64,000 nucleotides of DNA from Bacillus sp. 03113 (GTDB taxonomy: Bacteria > Bacillota > Bacilli > Bacillales > Cytobacillaceae). The notes beneath the pieces are model-generated. The model made no database searches and was not told the DNA's origin. It worked only from the letters and a program-made list of their open reading frames with translations. The position numbers and the translations under genes were made by a program. The stretch's first letter is position 1. Every line of letters starts with the position of its first letter. Where the stretch lies: positions 62,001-126,000 of the forward strand of contig NZ_ML637008.1 of the NCBI RefSeq assembly GCF_006546985.1. Direction: 5' to 3'. Below are positions 61,865 to 64,000 of this stretch, in pieces.

Positions 61865-62869
61865 TTGGTTGCTTACACCATACGTCGCTTACTATTACTT
61901 ATTCCTGTTCTTTTAGGAATGGTCGTCATTGTATTTTCTTTAATTCATGCCATACCTGGGGATCCAGCACAGCAAATTTTGGGGCAGCTTGCAACAAAAG
62001 ACGCTATTGCTGACCTCAACAAGCAATTGGGACTTGATAAACCACTTACTGTTCAATTCATTGATTATATAAAGGAACTAGTTACCGGAGATTTAGGTAC
62101 CTCTTTAAAAACGAAGTCACCGATAAGTGAAGAAATTTGGCCTTATTTTGGAGCAACTGCTGAATTAGCCATAGTGGCTATGGTTATTGCCATTATTATT
62201 GGTGTGAATGCCGGAATTATTTCTGCGTGGTTTCAAAACTCTTGGTTTGACTATATTTTTATGCTGATCGCTCTAATTGGTGTTTCTATGCCAATTTTCT
62301 GGCTTGGATTAATGGAACAATACGTTTTCTCCATTCATTTGGACTTGCTGCCTACCACAGGGCGTGATAATATTCGCAATCCTGTAGAAGCAATTACGAA
62401 TTTATATTTAATTGATACCTTACTACAAGGAAGATTTGATCAGTTTATCGAGGTGATCCAGCATTTAGTTTTACCAAGCATAGCATTAGCTACCATTCCA
62501 ATGGCTATTATTGCTCGTATTACAAGATCAAGCATGCTTGAGGTCATGCGTTCAGATTACATCCGGACAGCAAGAGCGAAAGGAATGAAGATGTTTTGGG
62601 TAGTTTATAAGCATTCCTTAAAAAATGCGTTTATTCCAGTCTTAACTGTTATCGGTTTACAAACAGGGCTTTTATTGGGTGGAGCGATTTTAACAGAAAC
62701 CATTTTTGGATGGCCGGGGATGGGAACGTATATTTTTGAAGCCATTCAGTTTCGGGATTATCCAGTGATTCAGTCTGGGATTCTGATTCTAGCGCTAGTA
62801 TTTGTTCTAATAAACTTAATTGTGGATTTATTATATGCGGCCATTGATCCACGAATTAAATATAGTTAG
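61865..62869 (+). CDS. Dipeptide ABC transporter permease (DppB/OppB-like)
   Basis: A 334-residue permease with six helices. It begins 'YTIRRLLLLIPVLLGMVVIVFSLIHAIPGDPA' and has the EAA loop 'YIRTARAKGMKMFWVVYKHSLKNAFIPVLT'. The start is TTG; a GGAGTTGACC motif lies 12 bases or less upstream and no better start is seen. Pairs with the next permease. Confidence 0.93.
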   Translation: MVAYTIRRLLLLIPVLLGMVVIVFSLIHAIPGDPAQQILGQLATKDAIADLNKQLGLDKPLTVQFIDYIKELVTGDLGTSLKTKSPISEEIWPYFGATAELAIVAMVIAIIIGVNAGIISAWFQNSWFDYIFMLIALIGVSMPIFWLGLMEQYVFSIHLDLLPTTGRDNIRNPVEAITNLYLIDTLLQGRFDQFIEVIQHLVLPSIALATIPMAIIARITRSSMLEVMRSDYIRTARAKGMKMFWVVYKHSLKNAFIPVLTVIGLQTGLLLGGAILTETIFGWPGMGTYIFEAIQFRDYPVIQSGILILALVFVLINLIVDLLYAAIDPRIKYS

Positions 62870-62881
62870 GGGGGGTTATCA

Positions 62882-63775
62882 ATGCAGCAAGTTTCAACAA
62901 ATGTAACGCAAGTAAAAGTGGTTGAAGAACAATTGATATCTCCTTGGAAAGAGGGCTGGAAAAATTTCAAGAAAAATAAAGCAGCATTATTTGGATTAGG
63001 ACTAGTTATATTCTTTATTCTAATTGCCATTTTTGCTGATTTCATTGCACCTTACAGCTATAAAGAAGCACAATTAGGGGATAAACATCTTCCTCCATCT
63101 GCAGAACATTGGTTTGGAACGGATGATTTTGGCAGAGATATTCTTAGTCGTGTCATTTTTGGAGCAAGAATATCATTGACGGTGGGCTTTTTTTCGGTAA
63201 TTGGATCTGTCCTTGCTGGATCATTCCTTGGGATTATTGCTGGTTATTATGGTCGTTGGATTGACGGTATCATATCACGTATATTTGATATATTACTAGC
63301 TTTTCCAAGTATCTTGCTTGCGATAGCGATAGTAGCAATGCTTGGCCCATCATTGCAAAATGCATTAATCGCTATTGCTATTATTAATGTGCCTACCTTT
63401 GGCCGATTAGTTCGCTCAAGGGTGTTGTCAGTAAAGGAAGAAGAGTATATTACTGCAGCAAAAGCGATTGGGATGGGAGATGGACGTATTTTATTACACC
63501 ATATACTCCCTAATAGTATTGCACCCATTATCGTCCAAGGTTCCTTGGCTATTGCTACTGCCATTATCGAAGCTGCTGCATTAGGGTTTCTAGGTTTGGG
63601 TGCACAGCCTCCTTCACCTGAGTGGGGGAAAATGTTATCGGATTCCAAGGATTTTATTCTTCAAGCACCATGGACAGTATTTTTTCCTGGAATTGCGATC
63701 ATGTTAACGGTGCTTGGGTTTAATTTGATGGGTGACGGGCTTCGAGATGCCATGGACCCACGGATGAAAAACTAA
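62882..63775 (+). CDS. Dipeptide ABC transporter permease (DppC/OppC-like)
   Basis: A 297-residue permease with six helices; the EAA loop is 'EYITAAKAIGMGDGRILLHHILPNSIAPI', and the N-terminal cytosolic segment precedes 'FKKNKAALFGLGLVIFFILIAIFADFIAPY'. 'EHWFGTDDFGRDILSRVIFGARISL' is highly typical. A GGGGGG run precedes the ATG. Last gene of the DFABC operon. Confidence 0.94.
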   Translation: MQQVSTNVTQVKVVEEQLISPWKEGWKNFKKNKAALFGLGLVIFFILIAIFADFIAPYSYKEAQLGDKHLPPSAEHWFGTDDFGRDILSRVIFGARISLTVGFFSVIGSVLAGSFLGIIAGYYGRWIDGIISRIFDILLAFPSILLAIAIVAMLGPSLQNALIAIAIINVPTFGRLVRSRVLSVKEEEYITAAKAIGMGDGRILLHHILPNSIAPIIVQGSLAIATAIIEAAALGFLGLGAQPPSPEWGKMLSDSKDFILQAPWTVFFPGIAIMLTVLGFNLMGDGLRDAMDPRMKN

Positions 63776-63777
63776 TT

Positions 63778-63814
63778 AACAAACTGCGGGAATTTTTCTT
63801 GCAGTTTGTTTTAG
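63778..63814 (+). terminator. Intrinsic terminator of the peptide-transport operon
   Basis: AACAAACTGC (63778-63787) and GCAGTTTGTT (63801-63810), followed by TTAGGTTTT. It lies immediately after the permease stop codon. Confidence 0.85.
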
Positions 63815-63945
63815 GTTTTAGTTGATTACGTTCAATTTTTTATTCTATAGAAAACTTCTTTTTCACTTGAAATTACCTAGTCTATTTTTCAAATGTTAAT
63901 CTTATTCTTATTTAAATTAATAAATCTTTCGTGTATTATTTATAT

Positions 63946-63961
63946 AAATGACACATCATCT
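63946..63961 (+). promoter_or_regulatory. Third copy of the ATGATAC-type palindrome
   Basis: AAATGACACATCATCT matches 56357-56372 at 14 of 16 positions. It lies near the window edge, followed by a TATAAT-like sequence (63972-63977), so it probably controls a gene to the right, perhaps the repressor gene itself. Confidence 0.45.
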
Positions 63962-64000
63962 AATGAGTATTATATAATGGAATCATCATTGCCGATTTAA

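Noticed and set aside
1-64000. tRNA, rRNA, prophage or canonical riboswitch
   Set aside because: I looked for tRNA-like terminal motifs, T-box GGTGG motifs, S-box-like leaders and phage structural or integrase genes and found none that I could support.

Overview
The window is chromosomal DNA of an endospore-forming, low-GC Gram-positive bacterium, most likely a Bacillaceae species. Supporting evidence: a three-subunit GerA-type germinant receptor, strong AGGAGG ribosome binding sites with frequent TTG/GTG starts, a perfect CIRCE element, a CcpA cre site, a bacterial nitric-oxide synthase without a reductase domain, and a Bce-type peptide-sensing module. I see no prophage, CRISPR array, rRNA or tRNA. 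The sequence is mostly short, independently regulated units, with scattered gene decay.

Layout. 0-3 kb: a small hypothetical gene, an SRPBCC/ArsR pair with a tandem operator, and an MGDG-synthase/MurG-like glycosyltransferase. 2.8-6.4 kb: YkoP/YkoQ-like genes, then a DUF1657 gene with a candidate forespore (SigG) promoter and a type I phosphodiesterase-like enzyme. 6.5-8.2 kb is a decay zone: the first codons of an AraC-type regulator run into an IS66 remnant, followed by a broken DinB gene and a reductase pseudogene with two nonsense codons. 8.2-15.4 kb: SDR, ASCH protein, the rRNA methyltransferase RlmCD, a VOC protein, a UvrC paralogue lacking its nuclease half, an MBL hydrolase and a TerB-like protein.

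15.5-19.7 kb: a gerA-type germination operon on the minus strand. 20-25.7 kb: nitric-oxide synthase, an alcohol dehydrogenase divergent from an HxlR regulator, an alpha/beta hydrolase, an intact DinB protein, and an SDR with its MerR regulator. 25.9-31.7 kb: a PTS IIC-like permease and a BceRS-BceAB-like antimicrobial-peptide sensing and resistance module. 31.8-37.7 kb: a zinc-ribbon membrane protein, a Crp/Fnr-PrfA-like regulator divergent from a small gene plus MFS exporter, and a SWIM-domain protein. 37.8 kb: htpG under CIRCE control.

39.9-45.9 kb: a catabolite-repressed operon (ROK regulator, sugar-binding lipoprotein, two permeases and a cytoplasmic GH66 dextranase-like enzyme). It probably imports and cleaves alpha-1,6-glucans with an ATPase borrowed from elsewhere. 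46.2-56.2 kb: a sulfur-amino-acid island. Two EamA transporters about 89% identical flank an amino-acid ABC transporter and a Cys/Met-metabolism lyase. Next to them are mmuM, a GntR regulator and mmuP for S-methylmethionine use. A near-identical AT-rich motif precedes three of these units, which suggests one GntR regulon. The GntR gene has no ATG/GTG/TTG start, only an ATC behind a perfect Shine-Dalgarno. 56.4-57.7 kb: a lactonase-like MBL hydrolase and an SRPBCC protein behind a double palindrome that reappears at the window's right end. 58-63.8 kb: a dipeptide/oligopeptide ABC transporter (DFABC order).
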